DNA from: Microbispora corallina
GTDB lineage: Bacteria > Actinomycetota > Actinomycetes > Streptosporangiales > Streptosporangiaceae
Assembly: GCF_016863035.1 (NCBI RefSeq)
Contig: NZ_BOOC01000051.1
Coordinates: 1-58,850, forward strand
DNA length: 58,850 nucleotides
Direction: 5' to 3'
Shown: piece by piece, positions 40,355 to 49,532 of the stretch
Layout: the number at the start of each line of letters is the position of its first letter
How positions within the stretch are numbered: position 1 is the first letter of the stretch
Notes under the pieces: model-generated
What the model was told of the DNA's origin: nothing
The model's input: the letters and a program-made list of their open reading frames with translations, nothing else
The model's database searches: none
Position numbers and translations under genes: made by a program

Positions 40355-41125
40355 CTATTTCCCTGCCGGACTCACCAGCGTGCCGATCTTCTCACCGCGG
40401 ACCGCCCGCAGGATGTTGCCTTCGCCCATGAGATCGAAGACCACGATGGGCAGGCCGTTGTCCATGCACAGGCTGATCGCGGTGGCGTCCATGACCCCGA
40501 GACCCCGCGTCAGGACCTCACCGTACTCGAGCTGGTCGAACCGCACAGCGTCCGGATTCTTCCGGGGGTCGGAGTCGTACACGCCGTCGACCTGCGTGCC
40601 CTTCAGCAGCGCCTCCGCGCCGATCTCCAGTGCGCGCTGGGCGGCGCAGGTGTCGGTCGAGAAGAACGGCGAGCCGAGCCCGGCGCCGAAGATGACCACG
40701 CGGCCCTTCTCCAGGTGGCGGATCGCCCGCCGCGGCAGGAACGGCTCCGCGACCTGCTGCATGGTGATCGCCGTCTGCACGCGGGTGTCGATGCCGCGCT
40801 TCTCGAGGAAGTCCTGCAGGGCGAGGCAGTTGATGACCGTCCCGAGCATGCCCATGTAGTCGGCGCGGGCGCGGTCCATGCCCCGCTCCGACAGGGCCGC
40901 GCCGCGGAACATGTTGCCGCCGCCGACGACGACCGCCACCTGCACGCCCTCGCGGACGGCCTCGGCGACGGAGTCGGCGAGCTGGGCCACGACGAGCGGG
41001 TCGATCCCGAGCGACTCGCCGCCGGCGAACGCCTCACCGGACAGCTTCAGCATCACCCGCTTCCAGCGCAGCGGCCCGTCGTACGACGAAGCCGCCGGCG
41101 TGGCGGGTCTGGTGTTCTCCTGCAC
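40355..41125 (-). CDS. pyrH: Uridylate kinase (UMP kinase)
   Basis: The 256-residue enzyme is an amino-acid-kinase-fold UMP kinase, with KLSGEAFAGG at the phosphate site, VVGGGNMFRG, the UMP-contact region DYMGMLGTVINCLALQDFLE and the ATP-site segment KGTQVDGVYDSDPRKNP. It converts UMP to UDP and is typically GTP-activated and UTP-inhibited. A strong GAGGAGG precedes the ATG. It has a 16-residue N-terminal extension relative to E. coli PyrH. Confidence 0.97.
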   Translation of the reverse strand: MQENTRPATPAASSYDGPLRWKRVMLKLSGEAFAGGESLGIDPLVVAQLADSVAEAVREGVQVAVVVGGGNMFRGAALSERGMDRARADYMGMLGTVINCLALQDFLEKRGIDTRVQTAITMQQVAEPFLPRRAIRHLEKGRVVIFGAGLGSPFFSTDTCAAQRALEIGAEALLKGTQVDGVYDSDPRKNPDAVRFDQLEYGEVLTRGLGVMDATAISLCMDNGLPIVVFDLMGEGNILRAVRGEKIGTLVSPAGK

Positions 41126-41176
41126 GGCGGCGGCCTCCTCGGATATAAGTGCGGGTCAGAGCTCCTGGCTGTAAGC

Positions 41177-42010
<834 letters not shown>

Positions 42011-42052
42011 TGTCCAAATTCCTCTTCGGGACCCGATGCGAATCGTCGTGGC

Positions 42053-42080
42053 GGGCGGGCGCCGAGGTCGGCGCCCGCCC
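42053..42080 (-). terminator. rpsB-tsf intergenic hairpin (attenuator)
   Basis: GGGCGGGCGCCG (42053-42064) and CGGCGCCCGCCC (42069-42080) form a perfect 12-bp GC stem with an AGGT loop, 27 bp after the rpsB stop codon. There is no T-run. It probably causes partial termination or 3'-end protection and sets the S2:EF-Ts ratio. Confidence 0.6.
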
Positions 42081-42107
42081 GGTGAAGCCGTTGTGCTGGT
42101 GCCTGGG

Positions 42108-43040
42108 TCAGGCCTGCTCGCCCTGCTCCGCGGCGGGGGCCTCGGCGGCCTCGGCGGCGGGGGCCTCAGCGGTCTCAGCGGCGGGGGCCTCGGCGGTCTC
42201 AGCGGCAGGGGCCTCGGCGGTCTCGCCGGAGGCGGCCTCCGCGGCGCCCTCCTCGCCGTCGGCGCGCTGGAGCAGCTCGCGCTCCCACTCGGCCAGCGGC
42301 TCGGCGGCGGCGACCCCGGCCGGCTTGTCGTCGGCGCGGGCGGCGCCCGAGCGGGTCATGAGGCCGTCGGCCACGGCGTCGGCGATCACGCGGGTGAGGA
42401 GGCTGACGGCCCGGATCGCGTCGTCGTTACCCGGGATCGGGTAGTCGACCTCGTCGGGGTCGCAGTTCGTGTCGAGGATCGCGACGACCGGGATGCCAAG
42501 CTTCTTGGCCTCGTTGATCGCGATGTGCTCCTTCTTGGTGTCGACCACCCAGATGGCGCTCGGAACGCGAGCCATGTCGCGGATGCCGCCGAGGGTGCGC
42601 TCCAGCTTCTCCTTCTCGCGGCGGCGCATCAGGAGCTCCTTCTTGGTGAGCCCGGACGCGGCGACGTTGTCGAAGTCGAGCTCCTCGAGCTCCTTCAGGC
42701 GCTGGAGCCTCTTGTGGACGGTCGAGAAGTTCGTGAGCATTCCGCCCAGCCAGCGCTGGTTCACGTACGGCATGCCGACCCGGGACGCCTGCTCGGCGAT
42801 GGACTCCTGGGCCTGCTTCTTGGTGCCGATGAACATGATCGAGCCGCCGTGCGCGACGGTCTCCTTCACGAAGTCGTACGCACGGTCGATGAACGACAGC
42901 GACTTCTGCAGGTCGATGATGTAGATGCCGTTGCGCTCGGTGAAGATGAAGCGCTTCATCTTCGGGTTCCACCGGCGGGTCTGGTGACCGAAGTGGACGC
43001 CGCTCTCGAGCAGCTGCCGCATGGTGACGACAGGGGCCAT
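42108..43040 (-). CDS. rpsB: 30S ribosomal protein S2 with repeat-containing C-terminal tail
   Basis: The 310-residue protein has a normal S2 core (about 1-250; RQLLESGVHFGHQTRRWNPK, FIGTKKQAQESI, IPVVAILDTNCDPDEVDYPI). It is followed by a roughly 55-residue acidic tail with four tandem 8-residue repeats of the AEAPAAET type. Actinobacterial S2 often has an Ala/Glu-rich tail; here it is visibly expanded. The leader upstream is about 190 bp and separates it from the CoA-transferase gene. Confidence 0.96.
   Translation of the reverse strand: MAPVVTMRQLLESGVHFGHQTRRWNPKMKRFIFTERNGIYIIDLQKSLSFIDRAYDFVKETVAHGGSIMFIGTKKQAQESIAEQASRVGMPYVNQRWLGGMLTNFSTVHKRLQRLKELEELDFDNVAASGLTKKELLMRRREKEKLERTLGGIRDMARVPSAIWVVDTKKEHIAINEAKKLGIPVVAILDTNCDPDEVDYPIPGNDDAIRAVSLLTRVIADAVADGLMTRSGAARADDKPAGVAAAEPLAEWERELLQRADGEEGAAEAASGETAEAPAAETAEAPAAETAEAPAAEAAEAPAAEQGEQA
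42130..42225. repeat. 24-bp tandem repeat in rpsB, four copies
   Basis: Four consecutive units starting GCGGCGGGGGCCTC encode the A-E-A-P-A-A-E-T repeats of the S2 tail. Units differ at only a few bases, which indicates recent slippage or strong homogenisation. Confidence 0.8.
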
Positions 43041-43203
43041 CGTGATGGTCCTCCATGGTTGTGTGCCCCAGGAGCCCTATGGGACCCCAAGGCACGGCCT
43101 CGGTTGGACACGCGGGCCGTTTGCCCGCGCCCTGACGCCCCGGGCCGCTTTCGCCGGACATGGTCCGGACCGAGAAGGCGGCTCGTGAACGGGCGTGCGA
43201 ATT

Positions 43204-43222
43204 CGGCCTGCTTAGCAGGCCG
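43204..43222 (-). terminator. Hairpin after the CoA-transferase gene
   Basis: GGCCTGC-TTA-GCAGGCC (43205-43221, one further C-G pair outside) is a perfect stem directly after the CoA-transferase stop codon. Its T-poor tail makes it a weak intrinsic terminator. On the minus strand TAGACT (around 43230-43235) could be the -10 of the rpsB leader transcript. Confidence 0.5.
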
Positions 43223-43231
43223 TCGAATAGT

Positions 43232-44689
43232 CTACCCGGAACCGCCCCGTCGGTTGACCGGCGCAGGCCCCGCCGCACCGGTCGGCCATTCGGGTGCGTG
43301 CTCCCCCTGACGTGGCGGAGGCGAGGCCCAGTGCGGGGCCGCCCCCTCGATGAGGCCCGGCGGCGTGACATAGGTGAGCTCGCCGAAGGGGCTGTCCATG
43401 ACGGCCAGCACCTCGTCCGGCGACGGCTGGGGCGCGGACGCCCCGTCGGTCCTGCCCAGGGCGTCGAGCCAGCCCGCCGTACGGGCGAGCGAGACCTCGA
43501 CCTGCCAGGAGCCCCCCTCGGCGGCGCGCCGGAGCAGGCCGGCGATCGCCCCGAACGCCGCGAGGTAGCCGGTGGCGTGGTCGAGCGCCTGGGCGGGCAG
43601 CGGGCACGGGCGTGTCCCGTCGCCGTTCTCGCTCGCTATCCCGGAGGCCATCTGGACGAGGCTGTCGAACCCCCTCCGCCCGCCCCAGGGACCGCGTGAG
43701 CCGTACGCGGAGACGTCGACGCAGACGACACCCGGCCGCAGCCGCGCCAGATCCTCCGGGCCGTACCCTCGGTCGCGCAGCGCCCCCGGCCGGTAGGCCT
43801 GGACCACCACGTCGGCGCCGCGGACGAGCTCGCGCAGCGTCTCGGCCTCCGAGCGCAGGTCGACGTGGCACGACCGCTTGCCGAACGCGGTCTCCACCAC
43901 CAGGCCCGGCACCTCGGGCAGGTGGGCGGCGCCGACGCGCAGCACCTCGGCGCCGTGCGCGGCCAGCGTCCGCGCGGCGACCGGCCCGGCGATGACCCGC
44001 GTCAGGTCGAGCACCCGCACCCCGGCGAGCGGCCGTCCCGGCACGTTGTCCGGCGTCCTCGTCCGCGCGTCCCCGCCCTCCGCGGAGATCCTCCGGAGAC
44101 CGACGAGGGGCAGGGCGGCGACCGCCGCGGCCTGCGGATGAGCCAGCCACTCGGCCCTGCTCCGCATCGCGGCCGCGCACCCGCCCTCGCGTGTCACCGC
44201 CTCCTCGACGTCCGCCGCCGTACGGCTCTCGCATCTCCGGGCCACCTCACCCTCGGCGGCTCCCAGCGGAAGGCCGAGGGCCCGCAGGGCGGCGTCCCGG
44301 TGGTGGTCGAAGTTGCAGTGGAGCCTGACCCAGCCGTCGCTCGTGCGGTAGTCGCCGGACAGGGGCGCCCAGGAGACGGACGGGACGCCGTCGACGCGGA
44401 AGTGCCGCTCGCTCTGGAAGGCCAGGGCGGCGTGCCGCACGTCGACCGCCACCTCCGCCGAGCCCGGCCCGCCACGCATGGACCAGTGGGCGGCAGCGGC
44501 GGCGGTCACCGCGCCGACCGAGGCCGCGGCGAGGGCACCGAGCCGGTACACGGACGGCAACACCGGATCCCCGCCGGTCACCCGCACAGCGGGCAGGGCG
44601 ACCCCCACCGCGTCGCCGAGCGCCGAGATGAGCTCGGGCACGGACCGCACGCTCCCGTCCTCGACCTCCACTGCCGGATTCTCGATCAT
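43232..44689 (-). CDS. CoA-transferase family III (CaiB/BaiF) protein
   Basis: The 485-residue protein has a C-terminal family III CoA-transferase domain (about 220-440; LAGVRVLDLTRVIAGPVAARTL, VVVQAYRPGALRDRG, VCVDVSAYGSRGPWGGRRGFD). A partial second copy lies at the N-terminus. The usual catalytic Asp region after the GPW segment reads GFDSLVQMASGIAS. It may activate an organic acid with CoA, but substrate and even activity are unproven. The ATG before IENPAVEVEDG has AGGAGG five bases upstream. Confidence 0.75.
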   Translation of the reverse strand: MIENPAVEVEDGSVRSVPELISALGDAVGVALPAVRVTGGDPVLPSVYRLGALAAASVGAVTAAAAAHWSMRGGPGSAEVAVDVRHAALAFQSERHFRVDGVPSVSWAPLSGDYRTSDGWVRLHCNFDHHRDAALRALGLPLGAAEGEVARRCESRTAADVEEAVTREGGCAAAMRSRAEWLAHPQAAAVAALPLVGLRRISAEGGDARTRTPDNVPGRPLAGVRVLDLTRVIAGPVAARTLAAHGAEVLRVGAAHLPEVPGLVVETAFGKRSCHVDLRSEAETLRELVRGADVVVQAYRPGALRDRGYGPEDLARLRPGVVCVDVSAYGSRGPWGGRRGFDSLVQMASGIASENGDGTRPCPLPAQALDHATGYLAAFGAIAGLLRRAAEGGSWQVEVSLARTAGWLDALGRTDGASAPQPSPDEVLAVMDSPFGELTYVTPPGLIEGAAPHWASPPPRQGEHAPEWPTGAAGPAPVNRRGGSG

Positions 44690-44795
44690 CGCCACCTCCT
44701 CATGCCCCGTCCCAAGGGGTCTCCTGCGCCTGTTTCTCGTGGGCCTCGGCCAGTATCCCCACGCCCTCCGGCTCGCGGCGACGCACCCCGGCAGC

Positions 44796-44820
44796 CTGTG
44801 GATAACCCGGTTGTCCACAG
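44796..44820. promoter_or_regulatory. Inverted pair of DnaA boxes
   Basis: TGTGGATAA (44797-44805) is the reverse complement of the consensus DnaA box TTATCCACA, and TTGTCCACA (44811-44819) is the form favoured in Streptomyces. They face each other with five bases between and form a 10-of-11 inverted repeat. They lie 64 bp upstream of yraN and 107 bp upstream of the divergent CoA-transferase gene. Confidence 0.6.
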
Positions 44821-44883
44821 AACGTGATTCGGCCGATCGGCGCCGCGGACCGCCCGGCGATCGTCTCCGGCGGAGGTGGTCCC

Positions 44884-45237
44884 ATGGCCGCGAAAGATCG
44901 ACTGGGCAGACACGGCGAGCAACTGGCCGCCGACTTTCTCGAGGCGGCGGGCGTTCGCATCCTCGCCCGCAACTGGCGTTGCGCCGAGGGCGAGATCGAC
45001 ATCGTGGCGCGTGACGGCAACGCGCTGGTCGTCGTGGAGGTGAAGACCAGATCGGGCCGCAGCCACGGCACGGCGTTCGAAGCGGTGACGCAGGGCAAGC
45101 TGCTGCGCCTGCGGTCGCTGGCGGGGCGCTGGCTCGCGTCCCAGACGGAGAGGTTCGACTCGATCAGGGTCGACGTGATCGCGCTGGAGCGGTTCGCGGG
45201 CGACTTCTCGCTCCGCCACGAGCGCGGGGTGGTCTGA
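44884..45237 (+). CDS. yraN: YraN family (UPF0102) nuclease-fold protein
   Basis: The 117-residue protein has the restriction-endonuclease-like core GEQLAADFLEAAGVRILARN, EGEIDIVARDG and VVVEVKTRSG, containing the Glu/Asp/Lys set expected for a nuclease active site. Its role in DNA processing is suspected from its constant association with comM and dprA. GGAGG at 44872-44876 fixes the start. It is followed by comM after one base. Confidence 0.88.
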   Translation: MAAKDRLGRHGEQLAADFLEAAGVRILARNWRCAEGEIDIVARDGNALVVVEVKTRSGRSHGTAFEAVTQGKLLRLRSLAGRWLASQTERFDSIRVDVIALERFAGDFSLRHERGVV

Positions 45238-45238
45238 C

Positions 45239-46816
45239 GTGGCCGTGGCCCGCACCCGCTGCGTCGCGCTCGTGGGCGTGACCGGGCGGATCGTGGAGAT
45301 CGAGGCCGACGTGGGGCCGGGCGTTGCCGGCACCCACTTCATCGGCCTCCTCGACACCGCCATCAGCGAGGCGCGCGGCAGGGTGCGGTCGGCTCTGATC
45401 AACAGCCGGTTCTCCTGGCCCGACGCGCGGGTGACCGTGAGCCTGTTCCCCGCGAGCCTGCCCAAACGCGGGTCGATGTTCGACCTCGCCATCGCGATCG
45501 CCGTCCTCGCCGCCGCCGGCGCCGTCCCGGCCCAGCGGGTCGCCGAACCCACGTTCCTCGGAGAGCTCGGGCTCGACGGGCGGGTCAGGCCGGTCAGGGG
45601 CGTGCTGCCCGCGGCCCTCGCGGCCGCCGAGGCGGGCGCCCGCACCGTCGTGGTCCCGTCGATCAACGCCGCCGAGGCGGCACTGGTGCCGGGGCTGACC
45701 GTGGTCCCCGTGGCGACCCTCGGCGAGCTGGTGGACTGGCTCCGCTCCGGCGACCTGCACCGGCTCCCTGTGGTCGCCGAAGCGGCCGCGCTGCTCGACG
45801 ACGCCTCCGGCCGTTCCGCGTCCGGCCTGTCCGGGACGGCGAAGGAGGACGACCGGTGCCTCGACATGCGCGACGTCGCCGGGCAGCCGGTGGGCCGCAA
45901 GGCACTGGAGGTGTGCGCGGCGGGAGGGCACAACCTGTGGATGCTCGGCCCGCCAGGGAGCGGGAAGACGATGCTCGCCGAACGGCTGCCGACCCTGCTG
46001 CCGCCGCTCGACCCCGATCAGGCGCTGGAGGTGTCGGCCATCCACTCGGTGGCGGGCCGCCTTCCGCCGGGGCGTCCGCTGCTCACCCGGCCGCCGTTCA
46101 TGGCCCCGCACCACAGCGCGACGACCGCGGCCGTCGTGGGCGGCGGAAGCGGCGGCGTCGTACGGCCCGGGGCCGTGTCACTCGCCCACAGAGGCGTCCT
46201 GTTCCTGGATGAGGCGCCCGAGTTCGCGACCGCGGTGCTCGAATCCCTGCGGCAACCGCTGGAGTCGGGCTCGGTGACGATCGCGCGGGCGATCGGGACG
46301 GTGACGTTCCCGGCGAGGTTCACGTTGATCCTGGCCGCCAACCCCTGCCCGTGCGGTCTCCAGGGCAGCGCAGGTCATCCCTGCCGGTGCACCCCCGCCG
46401 CCCGGCGCCGTTACCTGGCCCGGCTGTCCGGACCGCTGCTCGACCGCATCGACGTCAAGGTGCGGATCGGGCGCGCCACACGAGCGGAGCTGCTGGCGGA
46501 CCGCCACTTCGCCGAGCCGAGCGCCACGGTCGCCGCCCGCGTCCTCGACGCGCGCGACAGGGCGGCCCGGCGCCTGGCCGGCACGCCGTGGCACTGCAAC
46601 GCCGACGTGTCCTCGGCCGCCCTGCACGGCGACCTCCGGGTGCCGGACAGTGCCCTGGCCCCCCTTCACCGCGGCCTCGACCTGGGGACGCTGAGCGCGC
46701 GTGGGCTCGACCGCGTCCTGCGCGTCGCCTGGACGCTCGCCGACCTCGCGGGCAAGCACCGACCGGGCGAGCCGGAGACGACGGCCGCCCTCGCCATGTG
46801 GCTGGGAGTGGAGTGA
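45239..46816 (+). CDS. comM: YifB/ComM family Mg-chelatase-like AAA ATPase
   Basis: The 525-residue protein has an N-terminal S5/Lon-like domain (about 1-170), then an AAA+ ATPase with Walker A GPPGSGKTM, Walker B LFLDEAPEF and a C-terminal Mg-chelatase subdomain. A Cys-rich loop (NPCPCGLQGSAGHPCRC) is the usual zinc-binding insert of YifB proteins. ComM promotes branch migration during homologous recombination of incoming DNA. The GTG start is separated from the yraN stop by one base. Confidence 0.9.
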   Translation: MAVARTRCVALVGVTGRIVEIEADVGPGVAGTHFIGLLDTAISEARGRVRSALINSRFSWPDARVTVSLFPASLPKRGSMFDLAIAIAVLAAAGAVPAQRVAEPTFLGELGLDGRVRPVRGVLPAALAAAEAGARTVVVPSINAAEAALVPGLTVVPVATLGELVDWLRSGDLHRLPVVAEAAALLDDASGRSASGLSGTAKEDDRCLDMRDVAGQPVGRKALEVCAAGGHNLWMLGPPGSGKTMLAERLPTLLPPLDPDQALEVSAIHSVAGRLPPGRPLLTRPPFMAPHHSATTAAVVGGGSGGVVRPGAVSLAHRGVLFLDEAPEFATAVLESLRQPLESGSVTIARAIGTVTFPARFTLILAANPCPCGLQGSAGHPCRCTPAARRRYLARLSGPLLDRIDVKVRIGRATRAELLADRHFAEPSATVAARVLDARDRAARRLAGTPWHCNADVSSAALHGDLRVPDSALAPLHRGLDLGTLSARGLDRVLRVAWTLADLAGKHRPGEPETTAALAMWLGVE

Positions 46817-46821
46817 TCGCC

Positions 46822-48060
46822 ATGATGTCCCCCGGATCCGCCGACGCCCCGGGTCTGCCCGCGGGCGAGTGCCCCGTCGCCGGCACCCCGGACTCTCCGC
46901 CAGGAGCGGACCGATGCGAGGATCGGCTCGCCCGGGTCGCCCTCATGCGGATGGCGGAGGCCGGTGACCCGGTCATGGGCCGGCTGATCCGCGCCTACGG
47001 GCCGCACGGAGCGCTCGGACAGGCCCGGCGCGGGGTGCTCGCACCGGAGTTCGTAGCAGCCGAGGAGGCCGTCGCGCCCCGGCGCCGGACCGACCTGGAC
47101 CGGCTCGCCGCCTCGTGGGCGGCCCGCTACGCCGACCCCGCGGCGGATCTCGCCCAAGGGGAGGAGCGTGGTGCGCGGCTCGTCATCCCCGGCGACGCGG
47201 AGTGGCCGACCCAGCTCGACGACCTCGGGGACACGCGGCCCTTCGGGCTGTGGCTGGACGGCCGGGCCAACCTCCGTCTGTCCTGCCTGCGCTCGGTGGC
47301 GATCGTCGGCGCCAGAGCCGCCACGCCGTACGGGACGACCGTGGCCGCCGACCTGGCCCACGGGCTCGGCTCGCGCGGGTGGTCGGTGGTGAGCGGCGGG
47401 GCGTACGGGATCGACGGCGCGGCCCATCGAGGAGCTCTGGCGGTCCGGACGCCCACGGTCGTCGTGCTGGCCTGCGGGACGGACGTCTGCTACCCGAGCG
47501 CGCACGAGGAGCTCTTCCGGGCGGTGCGCGGACGCGGGGTCGTGGTGAGCGAGTGGCCGCCGGGCTCGCATCCGACACGGCTGCGCTTCCTCGTCCGCAA
47601 CCGGGTCATCGCCGCACTGTCGCGCGGCACAGTGGTCGTCCAGGCGGCCGTCCGCAGCGGCGCGCTCAACACGGCCGCCCACGCCTCGGGCCTCAACCGG
47701 CATCTGATGGCCGTCCCCGGCCCGATCACGTCGGAGGCCTCCGCGGGCTGCCACGTGCTGATACGACAGGGCAAGGCCGTGTGCGTCACCTCGGTCGAGG
47801 AGATCGTCGAACTGGTCGGGTCGATCGGCGACGACCTGGCGCCCGAGCAGCGAGGACAGGCCCGCCCGCACGACGCCCTCAACGACGAGACCCGGCGAGT
47901 GCTGGAAGCGATCCCGGCGCGCGGGGCGGCGGGGCCCGCGGCCATAGCCGTGGCCGCGGGTGTGGATCTCACCACGGCACTCGGCTGTCTGGGCGGCCTC
48001 GCGGCGGCCGGCTTCGTTGAGGCGGCGGACCGGGGCTGGCGGCTACGACGCCGTGGGTGA
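46822..48060 (+). CDS. dprA: DNA-processing protein DprA
   Basis: The 412-residue protein has the DprA Rossmann domain (about 150-360; VAIVGARAATPYGTTVAADL, SGGAYGIDGAAHRGAL and SGALNTAAHASGLNR) and a C-terminal winged-helix of the DprA type (about 355-412). DprA binds single-stranded DNA and loads RecA. The ATG has GGAG eight bases upstream; a GTG at 46813 overlapping the comM stop is an alternative. It forms a yraN-comM-dprA-xerC operon. Confidence 0.9.
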   Translation: MMSPGSADAPGLPAGECPVAGTPDSPPGADRCEDRLARVALMRMAEAGDPVMGRLIRAYGPHGALGQARRGVLAPEFVAAEEAVAPRRRTDLDRLAASWAARYADPAADLAQGEERGARLVIPGDAEWPTQLDDLGDTRPFGLWLDGRANLRLSCLRSVAIVGARAATPYGTTVAADLAHGLGSRGWSVVSGGAYGIDGAAHRGALAVRTPTVVVLACGTDVCYPSAHEELFRAVRGRGVVVSEWPPGSHPTRLRFLVRNRVIAALSRGTVVVQAAVRSGALNTAAHASGLNRHLMAVPGPITSEASAGCHVLIRQGKAVCVTSVEEIVELVGSIGDDLAPEQRGQARPHDALNDETRRVLEAIPARGAAGPAAIAVAAGVDLTTALGCLGGLAAAGFVEAADRGWRLRRRG

Positions 48061-48296
48061 CACCCCGGCCTGCCCGGGAGTATCGCGGCTCGCCGACGGC
48101 CTGTGGCGTGTCCTGTCGACCATGGAAGGGCAAAGGCCTACGGTGATTCGCATGGCCGACGGCACATTCGGGATCAAGGCCGGGCACAACCGGCAACGCA
48201 ACCGTGCCGAGACGGCCCCGAACGGCTGGTACTGCCCTACCCGAACCGCCGGAGGTCGTTGCTGGAGATGCGGTCGCGCGGGACGGGGAGGCCGGT

Positions 48297-49469
48297 ATGG
48301 CTCCTGAGTTTGAGGCCGTGCGGGACGCGTTCGAACGTCACCTGCGGCTGGAGCGCGACCTCTCACCACACACGGTCAGGGCGTACCTGGGGGACCTCGC
48401 CTCGCTCCTCGCACACCTCGACCAGGCGGGTGTGGACGGGGTCGAGGCGTTGACCATCACGGCCTTGCGGAAATGGCTCGGCAATCTCCACCAGGCGGGG
48501 CGGTCACGATCGACGCTGGCGCGGCGCACGGCCTTCGCGCGCGTCTTCACCGCCTTCTGCCACCGGCGTGGCTGGCTGGCCACCGACCCGGGCCTGCTCC
48601 TCGGCACCGCCAAAGCGGGCCGGAGCCTCCCCGCGGTCCTCGACCAGGCGGAGGCGCGGGCGCTGCTGGACGCCCGGCGGCCGGACACCCCCACGGTAGA
48701 CGCCCGGTGGCCGGACACCGGCACCGTGGAAGCGCACGGGACGGACATCGCCGCGCTGGACGCCCGTAGACCGGACATCGTCGCGCTGGACGCTCGACGG
48801 TCCGAGCCCGCAGCCGGCCTCGCCCCCGTGGCGTCCGACGATGCGGGCGCACAGCTTGCCGGCTCCGGGTCACCGGACGCGCCTGTCACAGCACCGGAGG
48901 CGGCCGGCGGCGGAGAAGAGGCCGGGGCGAACGGCCGGGGGGACGGTCGCACGACTGGAGACCCCAAGGCCCTTCGAGATCAGGCCGTGCTGGAGCTGCT
49001 GTACGCCACAGGCATGCGGGTGAGCGAGTTGTGCGGCCTCGACGTGGACGACGTCGATCGGGACCGCAACACCGTCCGCGTGCTCGGCAAGGGCCGGAAG
49101 GAGCGGACGATCCCCATCGGCCGGCCGGCGCTCCACGCTCTCGACGCGTGGTGCGTCCGCGGCAGGCCACTGTGGATCCGGGAGGGCACCGGACCCGCGC
49201 TCTTCCTGGGGGTGCGGGGAGGCCGTATCGATCAGGGGACGATACGGCGCATCGTGCACGCCCGCCTCGCCGAGGTGGACGGCGCGCCCGACATGGGCCC
49301 GCACGGCCTCCGCCACACGGCCGCCACCCACCTGCTGGAGGGCGGGGCGGACCTGCGCAGCGTTCAGGAGATGCTGGGACACGCCTCCCTGGCCACGACA
49401 CAGATCTACACGCACGTGTCGATCGAGCGACTGCGGGCGGCATACCGCCAGGCCCACCCCCGCGCCTGA
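48297..49469 (+). CDS. xerC: Tyrosine recombinase XerC/D with a repeat-containing insert
   Basis: The 390-residue protein has the SAM-like core-binding domain (about 1-115) and a catalytic domain (about 224-390). Its active-site residues are Arg241, Lys265, His336, Arg339, His362 and Tyr371, all in their expected motifs (GMRVSEL, GKGRKER, HGLRHTAATHLLEGGADL, GHASLATTQIYTH). XerC/D resolves chromosome dimers at dif. The protein is about 90 residues longer than usual because of an insert at 121-222, which begins with five 10-residue tandem repeats. The ATG follows GGGGAG. It lies 236 bp after dprA. Confidence 0.88.
   Translation: MAPEFEAVRDAFERHLRLERDLSPHTVRAYLGDLASLLAHLDQAGVDGVEALTITALRKWLGNLHQAGRSRSTLARRTAFARVFTAFCHRRGWLATDPGLLLGTAKAGRSLPAVLDQAEARALLDARRPDTPTVDARWPDTGTVEAHGTDIAALDARRPDIVALDARRSEPAAGLAPVASDDAGAQLAGSGSPDAPVTAPEAAGGGEEAGANGRGDGRTTGDPKALRDQAVLELLYATGMRVSELCGLDVDDVDRDRNTVRVLGKGRKERTIPIGRPALHALDAWCVRGRPLWIREGTGPALFLGVRGGRIDQGTIRRIVHARLAEVDGAPDMGPHGLRHTAATHLLEGGADLRSVQEMLGHASLATTQIYTHVSIERLRAAYRQAHPRA
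48657..48806. repeat. 30-bp tandem repeat in xerC, five copies
   Basis: The DNA encodes five consecutive 10-residue units of the pattern xxx-(L/V)-(D/E)-A-R-(R/W)-P-D (residues 121-170), such as TPTVDARWPD and IAALDARRPD. Copies have diverged to different degrees. The period is exactly 30 bp, which keeps the frame. Confidence 0.75.
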
Positions 49470-49532
49470 CCCGCTCCCCTGCCTCGGAGCCATCCCCAAC
49501 TCCCCCGGACTCGTCCACCCCCGTACCTCCGC

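Noticed and set aside
48297..49469. XerC considered as a phage or island integrase because of its length.
   Set aside because: The neighbours are the usual housekeeping set (yraN, comM, dprA), no attachment site or mobile genes are present, and the extra length is explained by an internal repeat.
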